From Lachnospiraceae bacterium (GTDB lineage: Bacteria > Bacillota > Clostridia > Lachnospirales > Lachnospiraceae): DNA of 9,475 nt. The notes beneath the pieces are model-generated. The model saw only the letters and a list, made by a program, of their open reading frames with translations. It did no database searches and was not told the DNA's origin. The stretch is from assembly GCA_900754855.1 (NCBI GenBank), contig CAAEEI010000004.1:1-9475 (forward strand), read 5' to 3'. Positions 1 through 7,109 of the stretch are shown here, piece after piece. Every line of letters starts with the position of its first letter. Position 1 is the first letter of the stretch. The translations under genes and the position numbers were made by a program.

Positions 1-1
1 T

Positions 2-262
2 GGCATACAGATGGCCTGCCAGATGACCTTTAACTCCCTGGGCAACGCCAAGGCCTCCATCATTGTAGCGGTGATGCGAAAGTTTGTTCTGTTGATTCCT
101 CTGATTTATCTTCTGCCCCATCTGCTGTCCATAGATAAGACCATGGCGGTGTATCTGGCGGAACCTGTGGCGGATTTCTTTGCCGTTTTATTTACCGCCG
201 TTTTATTTACCTTCCAATTTAAGAAGGCAATAGAGCAGATCCAGGTAAAGGAGAACGGCTGA
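2..262 (+). CDS. MATE family multidrug/Na+ efflux transporter, C-terminal fragment
   Basis: Only the last 86 codons are present; the reading frame is open to the left edge, so the start lies outside the window. MATE proteins are inner-membrane antiporters that expel drugs or metabolites using Na+ or H+ gradients. The fragment begins GIQMACQMTFNSLGNAK, which fits a late transmembrane helix and loop of the MATE fold. A hydrophobic helix follows (VLLIPLIYLLPHLL), then a short loop, then AEPVADFFAVLFTAVLF, which resembles the family's last helix, and a basic tail. The frame ends at TGA 260-262. No second gene follows closely. The nearest terminator is about 170 bases downstream, so the transcript may have a long 3' tail. 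The family call rests on a short piece without the N-terminal half, and the substrate cannot be deduced. Confidence 0.82.
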   Translation, partial: GIQMACQMTFNSLGNAKASIIVAVMRKFVLLIPLIYLLPHLLSIDKTMAVYLAEPVADFFAVLFTAVLFTFQFKKAIEQIQVKENG

Positions 263-435
263 CGCATTATTGTGGCCGTTTAAACGAAAAAGCGTTCCGT
301 GCGGGAAGAGTACAGACTGTGGCGGAAGCGTTTGCAAAATTCAGAGAGAGAAAGCAATTGTAACAAATGTACAGTATAGTGCATCAGATATGGAAAGCCG
401 ATTAAAAGGATAAAATAAAAAATAGGAAACATCAG
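263..435. other. Noncoding spacer after the MATE gene
   Basis: I see no convincing gene on either strand. A minus-strand reading frame covers much of this spacer (280-516) but lacks a credible ribosome-binding site, contains no recognisable domain and runs through the terminator hairpin. The stretch contains a short perfect palindrome, CGTTTAAACG at 277-286. It may be the 3' untranslated tail of the MATE transcript or hold a small RNA ending at the following terminator. Confidence 0.5.
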
Positions 436-475
436 GCAGGACATATTCCCGTAAAAAGGAAGGTGTCCTGCTTTT
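436..475 (+). terminator. Rho-independent terminator upstream of clpB
   Basis: GCAGGACA (436-443) pairs perfectly with TGTCCTGC (464-471). An inner TTCC/GGAA pairing (446-449 with 458-461) extends the hairpin, and a TTTT tract follows at 472-475. It lies between the MATE gene and the clpB promoter, so it should insulate clpB from upstream transcription. Confidence 0.75.
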
Positions 476-505
476 GTAATAGGAGCTGCAAAAAAATAAA
501 AAAAA

Positions 506-532
506 TTAGCACTCAAGGCTTGACGTGGCTAA
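506..532. promoter_or_regulatory. CIRCE-like HrcA operator at the clpB promoter
   Basis: The left arm TTAGCACTC (506-514) matches the CIRCE consensus half-site exactly. The spacer is the canonical nine bases (515-523). The right arm at 524-532 reads CGTGGCTAA, matching only the outer GCTAA of the consensus GAGTGCTAA. The element overlaps the -35 box, so a bound HrcA repressor would block RNA polymerase. HrcA control of chaperone genes through CIRCE is well established in Firmicutes; its use here, with one weak arm, is an inference. Confidence 0.55.
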
Positions 533-548
533 CAGAATGTGATATACA
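520..548 (+). promoter_or_regulatory. Sigma-A promoter of clpB
   Basis: TTGACG (520-525) and TATACA (543-548) are separated by exactly 17 bases, close to the consensus vegetative promoter. Transcription would start near 555, giving a leader of about 45 bases before the clpB start codon. The -35 box lies inside the CIRCE-like element. Confidence 0.8.
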
Positions 549-598
549 ATAGCTACAGCATGTTATATATCGGATATAACAGATTAGGAGGGTTGTTT

Positions 599-3184
599 AT
601 GAATATTAATAAATTTACGCAAAAATCATTAGAAGCAGTGAACCAGTGTGAAAAACTGGCCTATGAGCATGGCAGTCCGGAAATCGATCAGGAACATTTT
701 TTATACAGTTTATTGACCATTGAGGACAGTCTGATTCTTAAACTGTTGGAGAAAATGGAAGTAAATAAAGAAGCTTTTCTTGGTCAGTCACAGCAGCTGG
801 TCGAAAAGAAGCCGAAGGTTTCCGGAGGACAGGTCTATATCAGTAAGAGTCTGAATCAGGTGCTGGTCAGCGCGGAAGATGAATCCAAAGCCATGGGCGA
901 TGAGTATGTATCCGTTGAGCATTTATTTTTAGCCTTGCTTAAACATCCGAATGCGGAAGTAAAAAAATTATTGCAGGCTTACGGGATTACCCGGGAGCGT
1001 TTTTTGCAGGCGCTGTCTACAGTAAGGGGCAATCAGAAGGTAGTCAGTGATAATCCGGAAGCAACCTATGATACGTTGGAAAAATATGGATATGACCTGG
1101 TGGAAAGAGCCAGACAGCAGAAGCTTGATCCGGTAATCGGCCGGGACAGCGAGATTCGGAATGTGGTACGTATTCTTTCCAGAAAAACAAAGAATAACCC
1201 GGTACTGATCGGTGAACCGGGTGTAGGTAAAACCGCAGTTGTGGAAGGTCTTGCCCAGCGTATTGTGAAAGGGGATGTGCCGGAATCTTTAAAAGATAAA
1301 AAAGTTTTCGCTCTGGACATGGGTTCGCTGGTGGCCGGTGCAAAATATCGGGGTGAATTTGAAGAAAGATTAAAAGCGGTACTGGAAGAAATCAAAGCCA
1401 GTGACGGACAGATTCTCTTATTTATTGATGAATTGCATACCATTGTGGGCGCAGGGAAAACCGATGGCGCCATGGACGCCGGTAATTTATTAAAACCAAT
1501 GCTGGCCAGAGGGGAGCTGCATTGTATTGGCGCAACGACCTTAAATGAATATAGGCAGTACATCGAAAAAGACGCGGCTCTGGAAAGACGTTTCCAGCCG
1601 GTGATGGTAGATGAGCCAACGGTGGAAGACACGATTTCCATTTTGAGAGGGTTAAAAGACCGATACGAGGTCTATCACGGAGTAAAGATTGCCGATAGTT
1701 CGCTGGTCAGCGCCGCTGTGTTATCCAATCGGTATATTACGGATCGTTTTCTGCCGGATAAGGCCATCGATCTGGTGGATGAAGCCTGTGCCATGATTAA
1801 AACAGAACTGGATTCTCTTCCAACAGAACTGGATGAAGTTCAGCGGAAGATTATGCAGATGGAGATTGAAGAGGCGGCATTGAAAAAAGAGAACGATCGT
1901 TTAAGTCAGGAACGTCTGGCAGATCTGCAAAAAGAACTGGCGGAACTGCGGGAAGATTTCCAGTCAAGGAAGGCCACATGGGATCAGGAAAAATCCGCAG
2001 TGGAAAGAGTATCAAAGATTAAGGAAGAGATTGAGGCGCTGAATAACGAAATACAGATTGCCCAAAGAAATTATGATTTGAATAAAGCGGCGGAATTACA
2101 GTATGGGAAACTGCCGGAGTTACAAAAACAGTTGGCGGAAGAGGAAGAACTGGCGAAGAAAAAAGATGCTTCCCTTGTCCATGAGAGTGTGACGGAAGAA
2201 GAAATCGCCAAGATCATCAGTCGCTGGACGGGGATTCCGGTGGCTAAACTGACAGAGAGCGAAAGAAATAAAACGTTAAATCTGGATAAAGAATTACACA
2301 AAAGAGTAGTGGGACAGGATGAAGGCGTGGAAAAAGTTACCGAAGCCATCATCCGTTCCAAAGCGGGAATTAAAGACCCATCCAAACCGATCGGTTCATT
2401 TTTGTTCCTGGGACCAACCGGCGTAGGAAAAACCGAACTGGCAAAAGCGCTGGCTGAAAGTCTTTTTGACAATGAGCAGAACATGGTTCGTATTGATATG
2501 AGTGAATATATGGAAAAATATTCCGTATCCAGACTGATCGGAGCGCCTCCAGGATATGTTGGCTACGAAGAAGGCGGACAATTAACAGAGGCGGTAAGAA
2601 GAAAACCGTATTCGGTTGTTCTTTTTGATGAAATTGAAAAGGCACATCCAGATGTCTTTAATGTATTGCTGCAGGTTCTGGATGATGGTCGAATCACCGA
2701 TTCCCAGGGAAGGACGGTTGACTTTAAAAATACGATTCTGATTATGACTTCCAACATTGGTTCTCAGTATCTTCTGGAAGGAATCAGTGAAGACGGAAAT
2801 ATCCGCCCGGAAGCAGAAACCATGGTGATGAACGATCTCCGGGGCCATTTCCGGCCGGAGTTTCTGAACCGACTGGATGAAATCATTATGTTCAAACCAT
2901 TGACCAAACAAAATATCGGCGGTATCATCGAACTGCTTCTTAACGATGTGAATCGGCGTCTGGCAGATAAAGAGCTGAAAATTGTACTGACTGACGCAGC
3001 GAAAAATTATGTGATCGAAAATGGTTATGAAGCGGCCTACGGCGCCCGTCCGTTGAAACGTTTTCTGACAAAGCATGTGGATACGCTGGCGGCAAGACTG
3101 ATTCTGGAAGGAAATGTACAGCAGCAGGATGTTATTTTAATCGATGAGCAGGATGGCAGATTAACAGCGTCCATATCCAGATAA
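599..3184 (+). CDS. clpB: ATP-dependent chaperone ClpB (Hsp100 disaggregase)
   Basis: ClpB is a hexameric cytoplasmic AAA+ machine that pulls polypeptides out of stress-induced aggregates together with DnaK. The 861-residue product is the usual length. Residues 1-145 form the Clp N-domain. NBD1 has Walker A GEPGVGKT (205-212), Walker B ending D277-E278, and pore-loop Y250 in KYRG. The charged helical stretch around 400-530 is the middle coiled-coil domain, which separates ClpB from ClpA and ClpX. NBD2 has Walker A GPTGVGKT (605-612), D677-E678, and pore-loop Y653 in GYVGY. I see no IGF-type ClpP-binding loop, consistent with a non-proteolytic role. The start at 599 is chosen because AGGAGG at 586-591 sits seven bases upstream. 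An in-frame GTG at 539 would overlap the promoter. Regulation is probably by HrcA through the CIRCE-like site. No key residue is missing. Confidence 0.98.
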   Translation: MNINKFTQKSLEAVNQCEKLAYEHGSPEIDQEHFLYSLLTIEDSLILKLLEKMEVNKEAFLGQSQQLVEKKPKVSGGQVYISKSLNQVLVSAEDESKAMGDEYVSVEHLFLALLKHPNAEVKKLLQAYGITRERFLQALSTVRGNQKVVSDNPEATYDTLEKYGYDLVERARQQKLDPVIGRDSEIRNVVRILSRKTKNNPVLIGEPGVGKTAVVEGLAQRIVKGDVPESLKDKKVFALDMGSLVAGAKYRGEFEERLKAVLEEIKASDGQILLFIDELHTIVGAGKTDGAMDAGNLLKPMLARGELHCIGATTLNEYRQYIEKDAALERRFQPVMVDEPTVEDTISILRGLKDRYEVYHGVKIADSSLVSAAVLSNRYITDRFLPDKAIDLVDEACAMIKTELDSLPTELDEVQRKIMQMEIEEAALKKENDRLSQERLADLQKELAELREDFQSRKATWDQEKSAVERVSKIKEEIEALNNEIQIAQRNYDLNKAAELQYGKLPELQKQLAEEEELAKKKDASLVHESVTEEEIAKIISRWTGIPVAKLTESERNKTLNLDKELHKRVVGQDEGVEKVTEAIIRSKAGIKDPSKPIGSFLFLGPTGVGKTELAKALAESLFDNEQNMVRIDMSEYMEKYSVSRLIGAPPGYVGYEEGGQLTEAVRRKPYSVVLFDEIEKAHPDVFNVLLQVLDDGRITDSQGRTVDFKNTILIMTSNIGSQYLLEGISEDGNIRPEAETMVMNDLRGHFRPEFLNRLDEIIMFKPLTKQNIGGIIELLLNDVNRRLADKELKIVLTDAAKNYVIENGYEAAYGARPLKRFLTKHVDTLAARLILEGNVQQQDVILIDEQDGRLTASISR

Positions 3185-3226
3185 ATTGTCTGTGGAACAA
3201 GGTAATTCCCTGAAAAAAACACTTTA

Positions 3227-3263
3227 CACAAAAACTCTGTGAGTTTATCACAGAGTTTTTGTG
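3227..3263. terminator. Symmetrical terminator after clpB
   Basis: A perfect 16-base inverted repeat, 3227-3242 with 3248-3263, has a five-base loop (GTTTA). The GC-containing core CTCTGTGA/TCACAGAG is followed by TTTTT and preceded by AAAAA, so it could act on either strand. It begins 42 bases after the clpB stop codon. Confidence 0.9.
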
Positions 3264-3286
3264 CGTATTCCTGTATGCTGTAAACA
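3259..3286 (+). promoter_or_regulatory. Possible promoter of the ferredoxin operon
   Basis: TTGTGC (3259-3264) and TAAACA (3281-3286) are separated by 16 bases, and each is a partial match to the sigma-A boxes. The -35 box would overlap the right arm of the clpB terminator. Some promoter is expected here because the terminator should stop clpB transcription, but this exact placement is tentative. Confidence 0.35.
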
Positions 3287-3309
3287 TAAAAATAAGGAGG
3301 AATTGTGTG

Positions 3310-3516
3310 ATGGCAGGAAAGAAACGGCGAAGAGCAGTGGTAGAGGAGAAAGACTGCGTAGCTTGCGGCTGCTGCATAAAAGTGTGTCCTTTGCAGGCGA
3401 TTACCGTATTCAAAGGAATTATGGCGCAGGTAGATGAAGAGAAGTGTGTAGGATGTGGAAAATGTGCCCGGGAATGTCCGGCCAGTGTAATTCAGATTCA
3501 GGAGGTAGAGGCATGA
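3310..3516 (+). CDS. Small 2x[4Fe-4S] ferredoxin
   Basis: This 68-residue protein has two complete CxxCxxCxxxCP motifs, each able to hold one [4Fe-4S] cluster: C16, C19, C22, C26 with P27, and C46, C49, C52, C56 with P57. The layout is that of bacterial-type ferredoxins, which carry single electrons at low potential in the cytoplasm. A basic N-terminus (KKRRR, residues 4-8) precedes the first cluster and is unusual for a free ferredoxin; it could help docking to a membrane or partner. AAGGAGG at 3294-3300 lies nine bases before ATG 3310; a GTG directly ahead at 3307 is a less likely start. The stop overlaps the next start in ATGA, so the two genes are probably co-translated and the membrane Fe-S protein is the likely partner. 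The donor and acceptor cannot be read from the sequence. Confidence 0.93.
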   Translation: MAGKKRRRAVVEEKDCVACGCCIKVCPLQAITVFKGIMAQVDEEKCVGCGKCARECPASVIQIQEVEA

Positions 3517-4082
3517 AAAAACGGTGGTATGATTATCTTTGGATCGCTTCGCTGACCTATCTGGTTTTGGGCTTTTTTAATATTTTATTCGCCTGGCTGG
3601 GGTTGCTTTGTTTTTTTATTCCGCTGCTCATTTCTGTGGTGAAGGGGACGAAAGGATATTGTAACCGGTATTGTGGAAGAGGACAGTTGTTTGGTCTGTT
3701 GGGAGGACGTTTCGGTCTGTCCAGAAAAAAGGATATACCATCCTGGATGAAAAGTAAGGCGTTCCGCTATGGATTTTTACTCTTTTTCTTTACGATGTTC
3801 TTTTTGATGCTCTGGAATACCTGGCTGGTTTTTGCAGGAGCGAAAGATTTAAAGCAGGTGGTCACTTTATTGTGGACCTTTAAAGTTCCATGGCATTGGG
3901 CCTATCATGGCACGCTGTTCCATGCCGGGGTTGCACAGTTCGCTTTTGGATTTTACAGCATCATGCTGACTTCCACCATACTTGGATTGTTGACAATGAT
4001 TTTATATAAACCGCGCAGCTGGTGCGTCTATTGTCCTATGGGAACCATGACCCAGTTGATCTGTAAAGCCAAAAAGCATTAA
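3513..4082 (+). CDS. Membrane 4Fe-4S-type protein, NapH/NosR/CcoG-like cysteine motifs
   Basis: This 189-residue integral membrane protein is of unknown function. Hydrophobic segments are at about 10-43, 86-108 and 138-164. Two cysteine motifs stand out: GYCNRYCGRGQLF (C50, C54) after the first segment, and WCVYCPMGT with a later cysteine (C171, C174, C184) at the C-terminus. Such WCxxCPxG motifs after membrane helices occur in polyferredoxin-like proteins such as NapH, NosR and CcoG, where they are associated with Fe-S electron transfer. Here the protein is short and lacks its own CxxCxxCxxxCP ferredoxin domain. That domain is instead encoded by the preceding gene, which overlaps this one by four bases. 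GGAGG at 3501-3505 precedes ATG 3513 by seven bases. Histidines 128, 132 and 137 cluster before the last helix and could bind a metal or heme, though this is speculative. The call to the Fer4_5-like group is moderately sure; the role is not known. Confidence 0.75.
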   Translation: MKKRWYDYLWIASLTYLVLGFFNILFAWLGLLCFFIPLLISVVKGTKGYCNRYCGRGQLFGLLGGRFGLSRKKDIPSWMKSKAFRYGFLLFFFTMFFLMLWNTWLVFAGAKDLKQVVTLLWTFKVPWHWAYHGTLFHAGVAQFAFGFYSIMLTSTILGLLTMILYKPRSWCVYCPMGTMTQLICKAKKH

Positions 4083-4120
4083 ATGTTATAAATTTTTCTT
4101 CCTAAAGAATCATTTTTGTG

Positions 4121-4126
4121 TATACT
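4121..4126 (+). promoter_or_regulatory. Candidate -10 box upstream of the Gfo/Idh gene
   Basis: TATACT at 4121-4126 matches five of six bases of the -10 consensus and lies 47 bases before the start codon. No good -35 box is found 16-18 bases upstream; only T-rich sequence is there. No convincing terminator separates it from the membrane Fe-S gene, so read-through from that operon is also possible. Confidence 0.4.
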
Positions 4127-4173
4127 AAAAGCAGCGGCAGATGATTTACCAAAAGAAAAGAGGAAAAATAAAA

Positions 4174-5193
4174 ATGAAGAAACAAGAAAAAACAGAGCCA
4201 TTAAGATGGGCCGTATTAGGAACGGGTGTCATTGCGAACCCGATGGCGCAGGCATTGGAAAAAATGGACAGACCTTTGTACGGTGTGGCCAATCGGACTT
4301 ATGAAAAGGCAGTGAATTTTGCCCGGAAATATGGAGTGGAAAAAATTTTTCCGCATTATGATGCTGTTTTCGAAGATCCGGCGGTGGATATTGTTTATAT
4401 TACGACGCCCCATAACACACATTATCCGTTTATGAAAAAAGCACTGGAGCATGGTAAACATTTACTCGTGGAAAAATCCATTACCTTAAACAGCAGAGAG
4501 CTGGAGGAAATGCGAAAGCTGGCGGAAGAAAGAAATCTTGTGCTGGCAGAGGCCATGACGATCTGGCATATGCCGCTGTATAAAAAATTATGGGAAATTG
4601 TGGAAAGTGGAAAACTGGGCAAAGTGCAGATGATTACCATGAATTTTGGCAGCTTTAAAGAATATGATATGAAGAATCGTTTTTTCAATATGAGTCTGGC
4701 GGGCGGAGCGATGTTAGACATAGGGGTTTATGCGCTGAGCATCGTCCGTAGTTTTATGGATTGTTGTCCGGATCAGATCATCAGTCAGATGAGACCTTCG
4801 CCGACCGGGTCTGACGAACAGGCCACGATTCTCCTGATGAATCAGGAAGGGCAGATGGCTACGGTGGCGTTGTCCATGCATGCCAAACAGCCGAAACGCG
4901 CCATGATCAGTGGGGAAAAAGGATATATTGAGATTATGGAATATCCAAGAGCAGACCGGGCGGTAATCGTCGATGCGGTAACGGGAGAGCGTGAGGAAAT
5001 TGTCGAAGGAAAAACAGAAGATGCTCTTCAATATGAAATGTTGGATATGGAGGCGGCTGTTCGTGAAAAAGAAAGGGGCGAGGAAGGAAAAGCCATACGA
5101 ACCATGCGCCTTGCAGAAAGCAGTGAAGTGATGAAAATCATGACTGCGCTCAGGAAAGAATGGGGGATGCAGTATCCGGGAGAAAAATGGTAA
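4174..5193 (+). CDS. Gfo/Idh/MocA family NAD(P)-dependent oxidoreductase
   Basis: The 339-residue product has the two-domain layout of the family: an N-terminal Rossmann fold that binds NAD(P) and a C-terminal alpha/beta substrate domain. The dinucleotide loop is LGTGVIA (residues 15-21). ITTPHNTHYP marks the strand and loop near the nicotinamide. VEKSITLN carries E100-K101, the position of the family's conserved EKP catalytic lysine, here with Ser instead of Pro. GGAMLDIGVYAL (177-188) holds D182 of the conserved active-site helix. This pattern most resembles the dihydrodiol dehydrogenase-like branch, whose members oxidise sugars, inositols or diols. The substrate cannot be deduced. ATG 4174 is chosen because AGAGGA at 4159-4164 lies nine bases upstream; an in-frame ATG at 4141 has no ribosome-binding site. 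No sugar transporter or catabolic gene is adjacent, so it looks like a stand-alone enzyme. Confidence 0.92.
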   Translation: MKKQEKTEPLRWAVLGTGVIANPMAQALEKMDRPLYGVANRTYEKAVNFARKYGVEKIFPHYDAVFEDPAVDIVYITTPHNTHYPFMKKALEHGKHLLVEKSITLNSRELEEMRKLAEERNLVLAEAMTIWHMPLYKKLWEIVESGKLGKVQMITMNFGSFKEYDMKNRFFNMSLAGGAMLDIGVYALSIVRSFMDCCPDQIISQMRPSPTGSDEQATILLMNQEGQMATVALSMHAKQPKRAMISGEKGYIEIMEYPRADRAVIVDAVTGEREEIVEGKTEDALQYEMLDMEAAVREKERGEEGKAIRTMRLAESSEVMKIMTALRKEWGMQYPGEKW

Positions 5194-5222
5194 AAGATAA
5201 GAACGTTTTGCTGAAATAAGAG

Positions 5223-5272
5223 AAACCGGCAGCTACCGTGTGCATATTGTTCACGGTAGCTGCCGGTTTTTT
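5223..5272. terminator. Strong terminator between convergent Gfo/Idh gene and leuA
   Basis: The left arm 5223-5240 pairs with 5252-5269 without mismatch over 18 bases around an 11-base loop, with a core of CCGGCAGCTACCGTG. TTTTTT at 5267-5272 follows on the plus strand. The minus strand reads TTTCTCTT after the stem, so it may also stop leuA transcription. It begins 30 bases after the oxidoreductase stop. Confidence 0.93.
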
Positions 5273-5331
5273 CAAGGAAAAATCGTTGGTAAACGGGAGA
5301 AAAGTGTTGGATAAATGCAGCGGAAATCAGT

Positions 5332-6990
5332 TTATTTGTTGTAGCGGTTGACTGCGCTGATCAACGCCTGAACCGATGCATTGATAATATCGTTGTCGAT
5401 ACCGACGCCCCAGTAAGTGACGCCGTTGTTGCCATCAATGGCCACGTAAGCGCAGGCCTGAGAGTTGGATCCCATCTGCAGCGCATGTTCCTCGTAAGTG
5501 GAAATGGTATAGGAAATACGGCAATGTTCTTTCAGGGCATTGCTGACGGCGTCCAGACGACCGTTTCCGCTGCCATGGTAAACCTGCGTGCCTTCGCTGG
5601 TTTTGATGGTGAGCTCGGTTTTGATGCTGCCATTTTGCTGGAAATTGGCTTTGACCAGTTCCATTGGAGAAGAAACATTGACGTATTTTTCTTTAAATAC
5701 CTCCAGCACTTCTTCTGGCTGAAGTTCTTTATGGGCATGGTCGGAAACATCTTTAACCGCATAACCCACCTCTTCTCTCATCTGTACAGGAATCCGGATA
5801 CCGAAAGTTTTTTCCAGAAGGAATCCGATGCCGCCCTTACCGGACTGGCTGTTGATGCGGATGACGTCAGCCTCATATTCACGGCCAAGATCTTTTGGAT
5901 CAATCGGCAGATAAGGTACCGTCCATTTTTCACAGTCATGAGTTTCACGCCAGACCATTCCTTTGGCAATGGCATCCTGATGAGAGCCGGAGAAAGCGGC
6001 AAAAACCAGTTTTCCGGCATAAGGCTGTCTTTCATACACATGCATCCGGGTTACTTTTTCGTATTCCTCTACGATAGAAGGTAAATCGGTAAAATTAAGT
6101 CCCGGTTCAACGCCGTGAGAATACATATTTAAGGCAAGGGTGACAATATCAACATTACCGGTACGTTCGCCGTTTCCGAATAAAGTACCCTCCACACGGT
6201 CAGCGCCGGCCAGCAGAGCAAGTTCTGTATCCGCAACGCCGGTTCCGCGGTCGTTGTGCGGATGCACAGATAAAACCACGCCGTCCCGGTAGTTCAGATT
6301 TTCACTCATAAACTCAATCTGGCTGGCGTACACGTGGGACATGGAGTGGGATACGGTAACCGGCAGGTTGATGATGGTCGGCCAGTCTTTCGTCGGCTTC
6401 CATACGTCCAGAACGGCATTACAGATGTCCAGAGCAAAATCCATTTCTGTTCCGGTAAAACTTTCCGGAGAATATTCAAAACGATAATTTCCGCCATCTT
6501 CTTCGGTCAGACGTTTTAATAATTTTGCGCCGTCCACAGCAATCTGCACGATTTCGTCTTTGGATTTTTTAAAGACCTGTTCACGCTGAGCCACGGAAGT
6601 GGAATTATATAAATGAACAACGGCCTGTTTCACGCCTTTAATGGCTTCGAAAGTCTTTTTGATGATGTGTTCTCTGGCCTGGGTCAATACCTGAATGGTT
6701 ACGTCATCCGGAATCAGATCCTGTTCGATCAATGCCCGGCAAAATTCGTATTCGGTTTCGGACGCTGCCGGGAAACCAACTTCAATCTCTTTAAAGCCAA
6801 TGGCAACCAGCCATTTGAAAAATTCAATCTTTTCTTCCAGACTCATGGGAATGATCAGAGCCTGATTACCGTCCCGCAGGTCAACAGAACACCAGATGGG
6901 AGGTTTCTCAACATGGTCTTTGGTGACCCATTTGAAACATGGTTTTGGGGAAGGGAAGTACATGGGTTTGTATTTGTTTGCATTTTGCAT
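5332..6990 (-). CDS. leuA: 2-isopropylmalate synthase, long (type 2) form
   Basis: This enzyme condenses acetyl-CoA with 2-oxoisovalerate to give 2-isopropylmalate, the first committed step of leucine synthesis. The 552-residue product belongs to the long form also found in Mycobacterium tuberculosis and yeast. An N-terminal extension (about 1-30) leads into the TIM barrel. R39-D40 lie in DLRDGNQA. H243 and H245 in HPHNDRGTG, with N279 in GNGERTGN, complete the divalent-metal site together with D40; their spacing matches the M. tuberculosis enzyme. The last 110 or so residues form the LeuA dimer domain, which gives leucine feedback inhibition in studied relatives. AGGAGG at 7005-7000 lies nine bases before the start. 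No other leu genes are in the window. Expression is very likely controlled by the T-box leader upstream, so supply is set by tRNA charging and activity by leucine. Confidence 0.97.
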   Translation of the reverse strand: MQNANKYKPMYFPSPKPCFKWVTKDHVEKPPIWCSVDLRDGNQALIIPMSLEEKIEFFKWLVAIGFKEIEVGFPAASETEYEFCRALIEQDLIPDDVTIQVLTQAREHIIKKTFEAIKGVKQAVVHLYNSTSVAQREQVFKKSKDEIVQIAVDGAKLLKRLTEEDGGNYRFEYSPESFTGTEMDFALDICNAVLDVWKPTKDWPTIINLPVTVSHSMSHVYASQIEFMSENLNYRDGVVLSVHPHNDRGTGVADTELALLAGADRVEGTLFGNGERTGNVDIVTLALNMYSHGVEPGLNFTDLPSIVEEYEKVTRMHVYERQPYAGKLVFAAFSGSHQDAIAKGMVWRETHDCEKWTVPYLPIDPKDLGREYEADVIRINSQSGKGGIGFLLEKTFGIRIPVQMREEVGYAVKDVSDHAHKELQPEEVLEVFKEKYVNVSSPMELVKANFQQNGSIKTELTIKTSEGTQVYHGSGNGRLDAVSNALKEHCRISYTISTYEEHALQMGSNSQACAYVAIDGNNGVTYWGVGIDNDIINASVQALISAVNRYNK

Positions 6991-7071
6991 GGTTAAAATC
7001 CTCCTGTTTGCTCATGAAATTGGTGAATCATTTTGCTTCATCAAGATGCAAAATAAAATGAAGCATAAAAT

Positions 7072-7109
7072 AAAAAAATCCGCCTCTTTTCAGAAAAGAA
7101 AGAGACGGA
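7072..7109 (-). terminator. leuA: Regulatory terminator of the leuA T-box leader
   Basis: On the minus strand, 7109-7099 pairs with 7089-7079 over 11 pairs including one U-G, around a nine-base loop, and seven T follow (7078-7072). The left arm contains CCGTCTCT, whose CTCT (7104-7101) can instead pair with AGAG of the T-box. The terminator and antiterminator are therefore mutually exclusive. Confidence 0.9.

Noticed and set aside
358..380. Promoter in the spacer after the MATE gene (TTGTAA and TATAGT)
   Set aside because: The boxes are only 11 bases apart, too close for a sigma-A promoter.
280..516. Minus-strand reading frame of 78 codons
   Set aside because: It crosses the terminator hairpin, has low-complexity hydrophobic content, no ribosome-binding site and no recognisable domain.
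539..598. GTG start adding 20 residues to ClpB
   Set aside because: It overlaps the -10 box of the only good promoter and lacks a ribosome-binding site; ATG 599 has AGGAGG at ideal spacing and gives the normal family length.
4091..4116. Terminator after the membrane Fe-S gene
   Set aside because: TTCTT/AAGAA could form only a five-pair AU hairpin before TTTTT, too weak to call.
5485..6084. Plus-strand reading frame of 199 codons inside leuA
   Set aside because: It is antisense to a clearly conserved enzyme, and its translation resembles no family I know.
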